Program-made: the position numbers and the translations under genes | NCBI GenBank assembly: GCA_021777835.1 | Contig: JAJYDC010000004.1 | Location: 62,001 to 126,000, forward strand | Length of the DNA stretch: 64,000 nucleotides | Direction of reading: 5' to 3' | Source: Bacteroidota bacterium | GTDB lineage: Bacteria; Bacteroidota; Ignavibacteria; Ignavibacteriales; Ignavibacteriaceae | The notes under the pieces: model-generated | Database searches by the model: none | What the model was told of the DNA's origin: nothing | What the model saw: only the letters and a program-made list of their open reading frames with translations | Part shown: piece by piece, positions 18,782 to 29,118 of the stretch | How positions within the stretch are numbered: position 1 is the stretch's first letter | How the letters are laid out: each line of letters begins with the position of its first letter

Positions 18782-20059
18782 TTAGTCGACTACGTCAAAT
18801 CCGGTATATTTCTGCAGAACTTTCGGTACTATTATTTTTCCTTCCGGTGTCTGATAATTTTCGAGTATTGATACCATAAGTCTGCTGGTAGCTAAACCGG
18901 ATCCGTTTAAAGTATGTAAGAATTCCGGTTTCTTTGTGATCTCATTTCTATAACGAATATTGGCTCTGCGGGCCTGGAAATTCTCAAAGTTGCTGCATGA
19001 GGAGGCTTCCAACCAACGGTTTTCTGCTGGCGACCATGTCTCAATATCATAACACTTTGCCGCTGAGAAGCTTAGATCTCCGGTGCAAAGCAATAGAAGT
19101 CGGTATGGGATCTTCAATGCCTGCAATATATCTTCTGCATCCACCACTAACTTTTCCAGTTCGTCGTAGGAAGTCTCGGGTTTAACGAATTTTACCATTT
19201 CGACTTTATTGAATTGGTGTACGCGTAAGAATCCTTTTGATTCTTTGCCGTAGGATCCTGCTTCTCTTCTGAAGCAGGGAGAGTATCCTACGTATTTAAT
19301 AGGTAATTCTTTTTCAGTTAATATTTCTCCGCGATGAATATTAGTAATAGGAACTTCGGCCGTTGGAATCGGATATAATCCATCTTTTTCAATAAAGTAC
19401 ATATCCTCTTCCATTTTTGGGATTTGTCCAGTGCCTTCCATTGATTCTCGATTAACCAGAATAGGAGGAAGTACTTCTGAATATCCATGATGTTCCAAAT
19501 GGTAATCAAGCATAAAGTTCAATAATGCGCGTTCTAGTGTAGCGCCTTTTCCTATATAAAGAGGAAATCCGGAGCCTGATATTTTAGTCCCTCTTTCAAA
19601 GTCTAAAATTCTTAATTTCTTGCCTAGTTCAATGTGATCCAGAACTTTAAAGTCATACTTAAAGGAAAACTGTTCCGGAAGCCATTGCTTTGTCTCGACA
19701 TTATTGTCCGCTGACTTTCCCACAGGAACGGAGCTATGGGCTATGTTTGGTGTGTGGCGAAGTATTTTGTTTATATTTTCTTCAACTTTCCTCAGCTGTT
19801 CATCAAGCTGAGTAATTTGATCCGATACCAATTTCATTTCTGCCAGGATAGGAGTAGTATCTTCTTTCGCTTTTTTCATAATTGGTATTTGAGCGGAAAC
19901 CTGGTTCCGTTTAGATTTTAACTCGTCAGTCTGCATTATAAACTTTCGACGTTCTTCATCTAACGATATAACTTCGTCAACTACATCTTTAGAATTCTTA
20001 TTTATCAAGCCTTGTCTGACTAGTTCAGGGTTCTCACGAATATATTTTACATCTAACAT
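18782..20059 (-). CDS. serS: Seryl-tRNA synthetase
   Basis: A 425-residue class II aminoacyl-tRNA synthetase that charges tRNA-Ser. The N-terminal coiled-coil arm that holds the tRNA variable loop is visible at about 30-105 ([20 protein letters not shown]). The catalytic domain carries motif 2 around [21 protein letters not shown] and motif 3 near [20 protein letters not shown]. Length and start ([16 protein letters not shown]) are normal for the family. It lies just downstream of a decayed GxxExxY gene and leuS on the same strand. Confidence 0.97.
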   Translation of the reverse strand: MLDVKYIRENPELVRQGLINKNSKDVVDEVISLDEERRKFIMQTDELKSKRNQVSAQIPIMKKAKEDTTPILAEMKLVSDQITQLDEQLRKVEENINKILRHTPNIAHSSVPVGKSADNNVETKQWLPEQFSFKYDFKVLDHIELGKKLRILDFERGTKISGSGFPLYIGKGATLERALLNFMLDYHLEHHGYSEVLPPILVNRESMEGTGQIPKMEEDMYFIEKDGLYPIPTAEVPITNIHRGEILTEKELPIKYVGYSPCFRREAGSYGKESKGFLRVHQFNKVEMVKFVKPETSYDELEKLVVDAEDILQALKIPYRLLLLCTGDLSFSAAKCYDIETWSPAENRWLEASSCSNFENFQARRANIRYRNEITKKPEFLHTLNGSGLATSRLMVSILENYQTPEGKIIVPKVLQKYTGFDVVD

Positions 20060-20113
20060 TTGTACCTCTGGTTTTTATGGGACGCAGATTCTATATGATC
20101 CAGTTAAGATTTT

Positions 20114-20521
20114 TTAAGATCGAATTGATGCGTTTGATTTTTTAAATTCGTTTGTTAATACTTTTCTTTTGAATTGCAGCTGTTTACCAAAATTGAGTAG
20201 GATACCAACTTCAAGATCAGTTCCTCTTAAATAATTTACTAATTGGGCTTCATTCTCTGCAATTAAATTTTCAGCTGCTTTAAGTTCGATAATGACTGCA
20301 TCATTAACTAATATATCCGTATATTCTCCGACTAAAATCTCATCGTAATGTATATCAATCTTTCTTTGCCTGTGGCAATTTAGTTCAAGTCTTTAAAGTT
20401 CAATCATCAAAGCATTTTCATAAACCTTTTCTAAAAATCCACTTCCTAATTTATTATAAACGTTAAAAAATCCCTTTATAATTCGCTCAGTCAGATCAGA
20501 ATATTTAAAATTCTCATTCAT
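20114..20521 (-). pseudogene. GxxExxY family protein, broken by one in-frame stop
   Basis: Not in the ORF track. Reading the minus strand from the ATG at 20521 gives a continuous 136-codon frame: MNENFKYSDLTERIIKGFF, then NKLGSGFLEKVYENALMIEL, a TAA stop at codon 43 (20393-20395), and then HRQRKIDIHYDEILVGEY, AVIIELKAAENL and EAQLVNYLRGTDLEVGILLNFG to the terminal stop at 20114-20116. The GFLEKVY motif that names the family and the IELKA and NYL motifs are all present. The family is widespread and of unknown biochemical function. The only lesions I see are this stop codon and perhaps one missing residue after VGEY, so it is either a recent pseudogene or carries a sequencing error. Confidence 0.85.
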
Positions 20522-20560
20522 AATCAAAACCGATCATAAAATTTCTTCGTACAATTCCTT

Positions 20561-23032
20561 TTACCTTACAACTATGTTATAGATTTTATTCTTTACGAAG
20601 ATTTCTTTTACTATTTGCTTACCGTCGAGATTCTTAATTATCTTCTCATCCTGGAAGACTACTTCTTTGACCGAGCTTTGTTCGCTGTTTAGAGGTAATT
20701 CGATCGTGGTTCTTAGCTTACCATTGATTTGAACGGCAATATTTACGGAGTCTTTTATTAATGCTTCGGCATCAGGTTCAAACCAGACAGGATTCTTAAA
20801 GATAGATTCTTTCAGTCCGATAATCTCCATACACTCTTCTGCCAGGTGCGGTGCTATAGGACCAAGCATTACTCCAAATCTTACAAGTGCATAAGCTTGA
20901 ATATCAGCATTACATTTTTCTATATTCTTTGTGAGTTCATTCAAGAGCTCCATCATGGCAGCGATAGCAGTATTAAATCTGAAGTTATTTAATTCTTCAT
21001 CAAGTTTTTTAATTGTCTCATTTACTTTTCTGTAACAAGATTTCTCTTCTTCGAATAGCTGTGTTATTTCATACTTTGGTATTGGTGATACTCTTTCTAA
21101 GATTTTGGGGAAGCGATTGAACAGCTCATAGGTTCTTTGAACAAACCTATCTGATCCTGTTATTCCTTTGTCACTCCAGTCGCCGCCGAGTTCATAGGGA
21201 CCCATGAACATAAGGTAAAGCCGGAATACGTCTGAGCCATATTCTAACGTGAATTTATCAGGATTAACTACGTTTCCTTTAGACTTTGACATCTTAGCGC
21301 CCTGGTTTGTGATAGTTCCCTGATGTATCAAATTAGTAAAAGGTTCATCTGAATTTGCGTAACCAAGGTCTCTTAGAAATTTATGTATGAACCTTGCATA
21401 TAAAAGATGCATAGTTGCATGTTCAGCTCCGCCTACATACATATCTACAGGGGTCCATTTTTCAGCTAGATCAGTATCAAAGATGTTACTTGTAAAATCC
21501 GGGTTAAGATATCTGAAATAGTACCATGATGAGTCAACAAAGGTATCCATAGTATCCGGGTCACGCTTTGCTTCACTGCCACATTTAGGGCATTTAACAT
21601 TCATAAATGTTTTATTTGATGCAAGTGGGGATTCGCCCGAAGGATTAAACTCAACGTCATAAGGAAGCTCAAGCGGTAAATCCTTTTCATCAATAGGTAC
21701 TTCACCGCATTTAGGGCAATGAATAATTGGTATTGGGGTTCCCCAGTATCTCTGTCTAGAGATCAGCCAGTCCCTTAAACGGAAATTTGTTTTCCTTTTT
21801 CCAAGGTTATTTTGTTCAAGGAAATCACTTATGCTATCTATTCCATTGTTTGAAGCTAAACCATTGAAGCTGCCGGAGTTTATCATTGTGCCGCTTTCTG
21901 TATAGGCTGCGTCAAATTCATCTTCAGGTTTAGTGTTATCGCCACCTAATATGACTTTCCTAATCGGCAGATTGAATTTCTTTGCGAATACAAAGTCTCT
22001 TTCGTCATGGGCTGGTACTGCCATTACGCATCCTGTGCCATAGGTTAGCAGGGCATAATCAGCAATCCATATTGGTACCTTCTCTCCATTTACCGGGTTA
22101 ATTGCGTAAGAACCTATGGGCACGCCGGTTTTTTCCTTTACTGTTGAAGTTCTTTCGATTTCAGTTAAGGACTTTATTGAATCCTTATATGAAGCAACCT
22201 TCTCTTTGAATTCAGGTGTAGTCAGTTTGTCTACTAACGGATGTTCAGGGGCAATTACAACATAGGTAACGCCGAAAAGCGTATCAGGTCTTGTAGTGAA
22301 TACAGTAATAGTCTCATCGCTGTTATCTACCTTGAATTTTACTTCAGTACCAGTGCTTTTGCCGATCCAATTCCTCTGCATTGACTTTGTTTTATCAGGC
22401 CAATTGATTTCATTTAATCCTTTGAGGAGTTCTTCTGCATAGTCAGTTATTTTGAAGAACCACTGTGTTAGATTCTTTTGGATAACTAAGGTGCCGCATC
22501 TTTCGCAAGTCCCGTCAGATTGGACTTGTTCGTTTGCCAATACAGTTTGATCCTTCGGGCACCAATTGACAGGTGCATTTTTTCTGTAGGCTAAGCCTTT
22601 TTTATATAGCTGCAGGAATAGCCACTGATTCCACTTGTAATATTTTGGGACGCAAGTCATTAGTTCTGAGTCCCAATCATACATACATCCCATCTTCTTC
22701 AATTGTTCGCGTATGTCATTGATATTAGTTATTGTGCTATCGAAAGGATGAATGCCCGTTTTGATTGCATAGTTCTCAGCGGGCAGACCAAAGGCATCAT
22801 ATCCCATAGGTTCGAATACATTAAATCCTTTTAGCTTCTTATAGCGTGCCCAGGTATCTGTAGGACCGTAATTATACCAATGTCCGCAGTGAAGTTTAGC
22901 GCCTGAAGGATAAATGAACATAACCAAGGTATAAAGCTTTTTGTCAGTGTCTGAAAGATTGGTTCTATATATTTTATTATCTTCCCAATACTTTTGCCAT
23001 TTGGATTCTATTTCTGAGAAAGGGTAACGCAT
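20561..23032 (-). CDS. leuS: Leucyl-tRNA synthetase
   Basis: An 823-residue class I synthetase that charges tRNA-Leu, of normal bacterial length. The HIGH-type motif is in YPSGAKLHCGHW, the zinc-binding region has paired cysteines (CERCGTL), the CP1 editing domain has TTRPDTLFGVTYVV, and the KMSKS loop is GAKMSKSKGN at about residue 580. A second zinc-ribbon-like stretch (CPKCGEVP, CPKCGSEA) lies in the middle. Editing should remove mischarged isoleucine and methionine. It precedes the broken GxxExxY gene and serS on the same strand. Confidence 0.97.
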   Translation of the reverse strand: MRYPFSEIESKWQKYWEDNKIYRTNLSDTDKKLYTLVMFIYPSGAKLHCGHWYNYGPTDTWARYKKLKGFNVFEPMGYDAFGLPAENYAIKTGIHPFDSTITNINDIREQLKKMGCMYDWDSELMTCVPKYYKWNQWLFLQLYKKGLAYRKNAPVNWCPKDQTVLANEQVQSDGTCERCGTLVIQKNLTQWFFKITDYAEELLKGLNEINWPDKTKSMQRNWIGKSTGTEVKFKVDNSDETITVFTTRPDTLFGVTYVVIAPEHPLVDKLTTPEFKEKVASYKDSIKSLTEIERTSTVKEKTGVPIGSYAINPVNGEKVPIWIADYALLTYGTGCVMAVPAHDERDFVFAKKFNLPIRKVILGGDNTKPEDEFDAAYTESGTMINSGSFNGLASNNGIDSISDFLEQNNLGKRKTNFRLRDWLISRQRYWGTPIPIIHCPKCGEVPIDEKDLPLELPYDVEFNPSGESPLASNKTFMNVKCPKCGSEAKRDPDTMDTFVDSSWYYFRYLNPDFTSNIFDTDLAEKWTPVDMYVGGAEHATMHLLYARFIHKFLRDLGYANSDEPFTNLIHQGTITNQGAKMSKSKGNVVNPDKFTLEYGSDVFRLYLMFMGPYELGGDWSDKGITGSDRFVQRTYELFNRFPKILERVSPIPKYEITQLFEEEKSCYRKVNETIKKLDEELNNFRFNTAIAAMMELLNELTKNIEKCNADIQAYALVRFGVMLGPIAPHLAEECMEIIGLKESIFKNPVWFEPDAEALIKDSVNIAVQINGKLRTTIELPLNSEQSSVKEVVFQDEKIIKNLDGKQIVKEIFVKNKIYNIVVR

Positions 23033-23124
23033 TATATATTTTCTTCTTTTTAAATTAACTACAAATTTACCGAAAATGGAAGGGAATTCAAATCTGAAGT
23101 GTGTGCAAAAAGTTGAATTAAGAG

Positions 23125-23156
23125 AAAAAAAAGAGCCGTTAATTGTAACAGCTCTG
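23125..23156 (-). terminator. Intrinsic terminator for the exported-protein gene
   Basis: On the minus strand, AGAGCTGTTACAATTAACGGCT forms a stem (AGAGC/GCTCT plus GTTA/TAAC with one mismatch) followed by eight T. It lies just past the stop at 23187. Confidence 0.88.
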
Positions 23157-23186
23157 AGTTGGAAAACATTTAAGAAATTTTGTGCT

Positions 23187-24245
23187 CTATATCCTAAATC
23201 CTAAACCAGCGCTTAGAGTGTTAAAACTCGCAAGACTGTAGTCCACGTTTAAGTTAATTATTCCCAGTCCGAAAGATGCTCCAAGAGTAAACCTGGTTTT
23301 ATTTTCACCTTTAAGATCAAAAGAAATGTTTACTTGCTGGGGACCTGCAGGGGAATCAATGTTTTGAGTATAGTTTACTGATATCGTTGAACTCTCAAAA
23401 CCGATGCCTGCGTACGGTGTAACGTTAAGGAAACTAGTACCGAACATTTTACTTGCATTTATATTTACCATAGTTGCGTGGCTAGTGAAAACACTGCCGA
23501 CTTTCATATTCTGGACGAAGAAGCCTACTGAGAAGTCAACAGGCAGGGGGACGTCAAACCAGCCCGCTGGATTATGCTGTATTCCGAAGCCGAAGTAGCT
23601 GAATTTGCCTAAGTCGGAGTTTAACTGAATATCTGGAAGGTATCTAAGTGAGACCGAAGTGCCATAGACGGTTCCGACAGTTAATTGGGGGGCGGCTAAA
23701 GGTAATGCGGGTAAGTTGCCAAGGAGGCCATTTACTTGAGTGACGATATCTTGTGTCGGTACAGTATACTGTTGACCATAGGAAGTAAATGTATGTCCCG
23801 GAAAATTAACTGACACGAATTGGTTCTTATCTCCGACGATAGTCGGGCCCGAAAGACCAACTGTAAAATCCTGACTTATAATTTGATTTTCAATATCATT
23901 GCGCGCGATCGGATTAACAATAGACTGTGTCATTGTGGCTGCTTGATCGCGATTAAACCTGAATGCAGATGATGTAGAGAAGGTTTGATTTTGGGTGGAG
24001 AAGAAGGTACCCATTGCAACAATTTTAAATTGGATATTTAAACCAAGCATTGATGAACTTGTAACACGATCAACCCAGCCCGAGTTTAAATCTGCTCCAA
24101 ATGCAGATACTACCGGACCTACGTAAGCTTGTGCTGCTCCTGATGAAAGCCTTGATAACGTTGAGCTTAAATCGTTCTGAGCTTTAAGTGAAGAAAAAAT
24201 GGTAATTGAGAAAAGAAGAGCAAGATAAAGTGAGGTTTTTTTCAT
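23187..24245 (-). CDS. Exported beta-barrel-like protein, possibly DUF6588
   Basis: A 352-residue protein with signal peptide MKKTSLYLALLFSITIFSSLKAQ. The N-terminal part has the motif YVGPVVSAFGADLNSGW, which I associate, with limited certainty, with the DUF6588 family. The body shows repeated amphipathic strands and ends in a typical outer-membrane strand (LSAGLGFRI), so an outer-membrane barrel is likely. Mid-protein segments are rich in Gly, Thr and Val. It is monocistronic by context: its own terminator downstream and about 600 bases upstream to a divergent T9SS gene. Function is unknown. Confidence 0.65.
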   Translation of the reverse strand: MKKTSLYLALLFSITIFSSLKAQNDLSSTLSRLSSGAAQAYVGPVVSAFGADLNSGWVDRVTSSSMLGLNIQFKIVAMGTFFSTQNQTFSTSSAFRFNRDQAATMTQSIVNPIARNDIENQIISQDFTVGLSGPTIVGDKNQFVSVNFPGHTFTSYGQQYTVPTQDIVTQVNGLLGNLPALPLAAPQLTVGTVYGTSVSLRYLPDIQLNSDLGKFSYFGFGIQHNPAGWFDVPLPVDFSVGFFVQNMKVGSVFTSHATMVNINASKMFGTSFLNVTPYAGIGFESSTISVNYTQNIDSPAGPQQVNISFDLKGENKTRFTLGASFGLGIINLNVDYSLASFNTLSAGLGFRI

Positions 24246-24849
24246 GGCAATTTCCCTAAATAGTTATTAGATGAGAAAATTGATAGTTACAATTACAAAA
24301 TAATAGAAAATATTTGAAAATAGAAATAGTAAATTATTAAAATGTTAATATGCGGTGAGAGAATTTTGGGCGGAGAAATTGATACGGTATTAAGTTTAGG
24401 TTCAAGAATTAAGACAGTGTCATGTATATTGGCTGGTGGAAGGGTAGTTGAAGCATATAGGAACGTTTTCATAACGTAAACAGATATAGCTTTTAGGTTA
24501 CTACTTATATTAGGAGTGATACGAAGTTATCGCCAGGAACACAGAAGCAATTGAAAACAACAGTCGTTTTTTTAAAAATCATATTAAATTTTAATTATCG
24601 AAACAAGGAAGATAAAATTTAGTTTTAGGGCTATTGATGTGATGTTGATACATCGATACTATAAATTGATATTAAACATATTTTGTTTTATCAAAACAAT
24701 TGATATATTTCTTAAAGCGGATTTACAGGGTTTAAGTACGATTATGAGTGAACTGATTTGATATAGAATAAGCATGATAGTTGTCACTTGACACTTATAA
24801 GATAAAGCACATATTTTAAAATAAATAAATAATATAAAGGAAAGACTAT
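24246..24849. other. Long divergent intergenic region
   Basis: About 600 bases between two divergent genes for exported proteins, so promoters for both should lie here. I see no ORF, no RNA gene and no strong hairpin apart from a weak GATGT/ACATC stem near 24640. Confidence 0.5.
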
Positions 24850-25788
24850 ATGAAAAGAAGCATTTACATTTTTTTAATAATAGTAATTGCAAGTTTTGTA
24901 GGAGTAACAAAGGCTCAACATAAAATTGCGGTTGAATTTTGGGTACAAGCAAATGGTTATGGAGTAGCACAAATATATAATGATACATTAACTGAAGGTC
25001 AAGTTTACACAATTAAATCTGAGACCTTACCTACAGGATACTCAGCGGCTACGACTCTTTATGATGCGCTAGCCGGAAGCGAGTTTTATTTCCAGTCAGG
25101 TTCGCTTAACCATAACATTAAACTTCAGTTTGTAATTTCAAATATTGATTTAAGTGCGGGCAGTTATGGCATGACGAATGGTGCAAATCTATTCTTTAAT
25201 GTCAATTTTTTAGTTTATGATTCGACAGGGGCACTAGAGCCTGAACCATTTAATTTGAATCCTTCTACATATGCGGTAGTAAAGATCAATAAGTCAACGA
25301 TGTTTAATGCATTCCTTAGTGCATCAGGAATAAACCTTTCGGATGCATTAAAATTTGCCTATCAAGAAGTTACAGGTTCCGATACAAGTTTTGTATCATC
25401 GGGTATTACAACATATGATAGTACAAGCAGTGTGACTGCATACATTAGCCACTTTTCAAATGTTGTCGGTACAAAATCAACTGCAGTTACAGCAGTAAAA
25501 GAACAACCTGCTTCTAATATGCCGACACAATTTGTATTAAAGCAGAACTATCCAAATCCATTTAATCCAACAACAAACATAGTTTATGAATTGCCAAAGA
25601 CTGCTTTTGTACATTTAAATGTTTATAATATACTTGGTGAAAAGATTGCTACATTAGTTAACTCAGTGGTAGGGGCCGGGGTACACTCTGTAACATTTAA
25701 TCCGGGAAATATTTCTTCAGGATTATACATATATCAGTTGAAAACAGACGGCATTACATTGTCTCGTAAGATGCTACTCATGAAATAA
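24850..25788 (+). CDS. T9SS-secreted protein with type A sorting domain
   Basis: A 312-residue protein with signal peptide MKRSIYIFLIIVIASFVGVTKAQ, a unique beta-rich middle (about 24-215) that I do not recognise, and a C-terminal T9SS sorting domain beginning VLKQNYPNPFNPTTNIVY and ending SRKMLLMK. Proteins with this tail are carried across the outer membrane by the type IX system, after which the tail is normally cleaved and the cargo anchored or released. A good ribosome-binding site (AAAGGAAAG) precedes the ATG. A strong terminator follows the gene, so the next two genes may have their own promoter or be read through. Confidence 0.88.
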   Translation: MKRSIYIFLIIVIASFVGVTKAQHKIAVEFWVQANGYGVAQIYNDTLTEGQVYTIKSETLPTGYSAATTLYDALAGSEFYFQSGSLNHNIKLQFVISNIDLSAGSYGMTNGANLFFNVNFLVYDSTGALEPEPFNLNPSTYAVVKINKSTMFNAFLSASGINLSDALKFAYQEVTGSDTSFVSSGITTYDSTSSVTAYISHFSNVVGTKSTAVTAVKEQPASNMPTQFVLKQNYPNPFNPTTNIVYELPKTAFVHLNVYNILGEKIATLVNSVVGAGVHSVTFNPGNISSGLYIYQLKTDGITLSRKMLLMK

Positions 25789-25805
25789 TCAATTTTAATT
25801 TTTAG

Positions 25806-25835
25806 ATGCGGCTGAAATTCAGCCGCATTTTTTTA
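25806..25835 (+). terminator. Intrinsic terminator
   Basis: ATGCGGCTGA-AAT-TCAGCCGCAT is a 10-bp perfect GC-rich stem followed by a run of T, directly after the T9SS gene. Confidence 0.92.
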
Positions 25836-25869
25836 ACATGCACACATTCAAACTTAATTGGGAGGATTC

Positions 25870-27441
25870 ATGCGAAGACCATTTTCATATTTGTTTATTC
25901 CTCTATTGATAATCGCGGCGTTTTTCAAGATGGGTTGCGTAAATTTACCTACGAAGCCTATAGTACCGCAATGGGATGTTTCTCTAAATATCCCTATTGT
26001 TAATAGAAGCTACGAGCTAAGTGATATTATTAAGAAACAAAACTACATTTCTATACAGGATTCAGGAACGCCTTCGGATATATACCTAATACAATCGGAT
26101 AGTTACTCGATTTCAAAAGATGTATCTACATTCGTCCAAGCATTAGGAAGTCAAAGTACTAATGATAATGTAATAAGCGGAGCCGGTACTAAAGAATTAT
26201 TTGTACAATTTCCTAACAATGTGAAAATTTACAGTGCTGTTTTCAGCAGCGGAAATTTATCATATTCATTTAGTAATCCATCAGTACAGACGGTAACAGT
26301 GACGCTGGCTATCCCGGGTATTTCAATCAACGGAACGTCATTTTCAACGACTATCCCATTAGCTCCAGGAGCTTCGGTAACTAATAGTGTTGACTTTAGC
26401 GGTGCTACATATTCACTTCCGGCGGATCAAGTAAATAATCCATTTTTTGACGCAAAGTATTTAGAGGTACAAGTTGGAGCAACCTCCGGGACTCCTGCTG
26501 TTATTGGAATTAACCTAACGACCTCTAATTTTTATTTTAGCAGTGCGACGGGTTATTTGCCGGCTAAATCGCTGGGAGTAAAATCAAGCTCATTTAGTTT
26601 GAACATAAATAACGCAAAAGATTATAGAGACAAGGTTACACTTAAGAACGCAGATTTGAAATTAAATGCAGTATATGTTCCTGCTGCATCGAACAATAAT
26701 CCATTTCCCATTGAAGTTAACAATTTAACTATTACCGGTGTTAGAAGTGACGGAAAGACGCTTCAGTTGACGATACCCGATAGTGCAAAAACATTTATAT
26801 TCAGCGGGACGGATAAGCATTTTGATTTTGACGCATCGAATAGCAATATAACAAGTTTCATATCATTTCTGCCGGACAGCATATCTGTATCAGCGGAATA
26901 TATAATGAATCCGAACAATGCCAACGGTACAGTTGCTGCTGGCGATTCAGTAAAGTTTTCAGCTAATTTTTCGACAACCAGCTTTTTAGCAATAAGCAGT
27001 TCGTCAATAACAGATACATCAAGCATAGGGAAAATCAGCAGTAATGATAGGACTAAAATTAAGGCATCTCAGAGTGCTTATATATCGGTTGGTTTACAAA
27101 ACAGTATTCCTCTTGATGCTACAGTTAGGGTAAATATTGTAGACTCACTTTATAGACCGTTATTCACGCTAGTTGATAATACTACGGGAGCTGATTCATT
27201 CTCAGTAGCTCCAGCAAGTGTAGATCAAAACGGTAATGTATCTGCACCCGGCAGTACTAACTTCACGGTTCAGTTGGACTCAAGTCAAACAAATCTCCTG
27301 TCGCAAGCTCAATATGCTATATATACGGTGAGTGTACAGACGCCGGGTTCATCGCCTGTGGCAATTCGCCCGAGTGATGTAATACTGATACAAGTTTACG
27401 GTGACGTGAAGTTTAGAATTAACAACGATAATCTAAAGTAG
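25870..27441 (+). CDS. Putative exported lipoprotein, beta-sandwich-rich
   Basis: I take the ATG at 25870, preceded by GGGAGGATTC, rather than the TTG given in the track, leaving 523 residues. The N-terminus MRRPFSYLFIPLLIIAAFFK leads to MGC, so lipid modification at the cysteine is possible, though the lipobox (FKMGC) is not canonical. The rest is rich in Ser, Thr, Asn and Val with regular beta-strand alternation, and no known domain was recognised. It is followed after 14 bases by the DUF5723-like gene, so the two form an operon. Function unknown; envelope location inferred. Confidence 0.65.
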   Translation: MRRPFSYLFIPLLIIAAFFKMGCVNLPTKPIVPQWDVSLNIPIVNRSYELSDIIKKQNYISIQDSGTPSDIYLIQSDSYSISKDVSTFVQALGSQSTNDNVISGAGTKELFVQFPNNVKIYSAVFSSGNLSYSFSNPSVQTVTVTLAIPGISINGTSFSTTIPLAPGASVTNSVDFSGATYSLPADQVNNPFFDAKYLEVQVGATSGTPAVIGINLTTSNFYFSSATGYLPAKSLGVKSSSFSLNINNAKDYRDKVTLKNADLKLNAVYVPAASNNNPFPIEVNNLTITGVRSDGKTLQLTIPDSAKTFIFSGTDKHFDFDASNSNITSFISFLPDSISVSAEYIMNPNNANGTVAAGDSVKFSANFSTTSFLAISSSSITDTSSIGKISSNDRTKIKASQSAYISVGLQNSIPLDATVRVNIVDSLYRPLFTLVDNTTGADSFSVAPASVDQNGNVSAPGSTNFTVQLDSSQTNLLSQAQYAIYTVSVQTPGSSPVAIRPSDVILIQVYGDVKFRINNDNLK

Positions 27442-27455
27442 AAAGGAGGAACAAA

Positions 27456-28868
27456 ATGAAAAATTTAAAAGCTATAGTTATACTAGTAATTGTAACCTCT
27501 GCTACTTTATTCGCGCAATACGGTTCCAGCGGAGCAAGCGATGCTAGGAGAATGTCATTAGGAAATACTTCTAATGCAATTTCAAGAGGAATATATTCAA
27601 TCGGAATTAATCCGGCAAATCTCCTTAACACAGACCAGACGGTAAACTTCACAACCGTGATTCCAATACCGAATATATCTGTTACGGGAGGAACCAGTTT
27701 TATGACTCTAAATGATTTCAATTATTATTTCGGAGGAGTAAACGGTCAATCGCGGGTACTTACAGATAATGATGTACAAAATTTAAGCTCATTATTTTCA
27801 GGCGGGGGGCTGGTATTAGGAAATGCCAATGTTACTCTTTTCTCAATTGGGGTAAAGCTAGCTCCATCAATCGGAACATTTGGGTTTTCAATGAATGATG
27901 TTGTATCAACGAATGTTACAATTCCACAAGCGCTCTCTCAATTAATCGTTGACGGTAACACAACAAACTCAACTTTTAATTTTAACGACATGAGCGCAAG
28001 TGCATGGTGGTTGAGGGATTATTCTTTCACATATGCGAGAGAAATAACTGAAATACCTCAGAATATCTTTTCAAGAATTGCAGCGGGTATAACGTTTAAG
28101 ATGGTACAGGGCTTTGCATACGTTGGAACGCAGCAGGTTAACACATCACTTTCAACGGGTGCGCAAAATCAACTTACTGTAACTGCGAATAATAGTTTCT
28201 TATCTGCATTTTCAGATAATTTTCATGTAAAATATAGTTATAGTACAGACACCACCAAAGCTAATATGACCCCATTTCCGACGCCAGCAGGAACGGGACT
28301 TGGAATTGATTTCGGTTTGAGTGCTAGCATTGGTAGCAAATGGAATTTTGGTGTTTCAATAACAGATATCGGAAATATAAATTGGGATAAGAACGCGGCT
28401 ATTACGTCTTCGTCGGGACAATTTACTGCTACTGATTTACTTCAGCAGAGCCAGATGGATTCGCTGAAGAATAAATTTAAGGGAACAAGTGATAGTACTG
28501 GCAGTTTTTCAACAAGTTTACCTACCGCATTAAGGTTAGGAGCTGCTTATAAATTTGATTTTGGAGCAAACAGCTGGCCGGGTACATTGCTTGTTGCAAT
28601 GGATATTAACCAGGGCTTTAATGATGTACCAGGTAATTCTACAAAGACAAGAGTATCAATCGGAGCTGAATGGAAGCCAATGAATTGGATTCCTTATCTA
28701 AGAACCGGATTTTCATTTGGAGGATTAACGGGATTTCATTGGGGTTTAGGACTAGGAATTGAGGCAGGAGTACTGGAGTTCAACTTAAGTACGCTTGATA
28801 TGCAATCTCTAGTGAGCAACTCAGGGAAATATCTATCAGTTGCATTAAACTCGAGATGGCGATTCTGA
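27456..28868 (+). CDS. DUF5723-like outer-membrane protein
   Basis: A 470-residue protein with signal peptide MKNLKAIVILVIVTSATLFAQ. The mature N-terminus reads SGASDARRMSLGNTSNAISRGIYS followed by GINPANL, the small plug-like pattern also seen in PorV-like barrels, and the remainder is strand-rich, ending in a typical barrel strand (LSVALNSRWRF). It resembles the DUF5723 family; that name is from memory. A strong ribosome-binding site (AAAGGAGGAAC) precedes it, and it is the last gene before a terminator. Co-expression with the upstream lipoprotein-like gene suggests a joint outer-membrane role. Confidence 0.7.
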   Translation: MKNLKAIVILVIVTSATLFAQYGSSGASDARRMSLGNTSNAISRGIYSIGINPANLLNTDQTVNFTTVIPIPNISVTGGTSFMTLNDFNYYFGGVNGQSRVLTDNDVQNLSSLFSGGGLVLGNANVTLFSIGVKLAPSIGTFGFSMNDVVSTNVTIPQALSQLIVDGNTTNSTFNFNDMSASAWWLRDYSFTYAREITEIPQNIFSRIAAGITFKMVQGFAYVGTQQVNTSLSTGAQNQLTVTANNSFLSAFSDNFHVKYSYSTDTTKANMTPFPTPAGTGLGIDFGLSASIGSKWNFGVSITDIGNINWDKNAAITSSSGQFTATDLLQQSQMDSLKNKFKGTSDSTGSFSTSLPTALRLGAAYKFDFGANSWPGTLLVAMDINQGFNDVPGNSTKTRVSIGAEWKPMNWIPYLRTGFSFGGLTGFHWGLGLGIEAGVLEFNLSTLDMQSLVSNSGKYLSVALNSRWRF

Positions 28869-28900
28869 CAGGTAGAGTGTTCATGAAATAGATAATAAGG

Positions 28901-28927
28901 ACCCGGTTTCAGTGGAACCGGGTTTTT
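28901..28927 (+). terminator. Intrinsic terminator
   Basis: ACCCGGTT / AACCGGGT forms an 8-bp stem followed by TTTTTT on the plus strand, ending the preceding two-gene unit. Confidence 0.9.
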
Positions 28928-29118
28928 TATTTTTTAAAGGTGGTGATAATTATTTTTTTATATGATAGAATCAGTTGCTTTTAATATTACTTACCCGGCA
29001 TTAGTAGTAGACTAGATTTTTGAAAACTTGGTTACACACAACGTTTCAATAATTTTGTTAAGGGATTCAAATGGGAAAGAAAATGTATAAAGATTATGAA
29101 GTGTTCTATAATAAGTAT

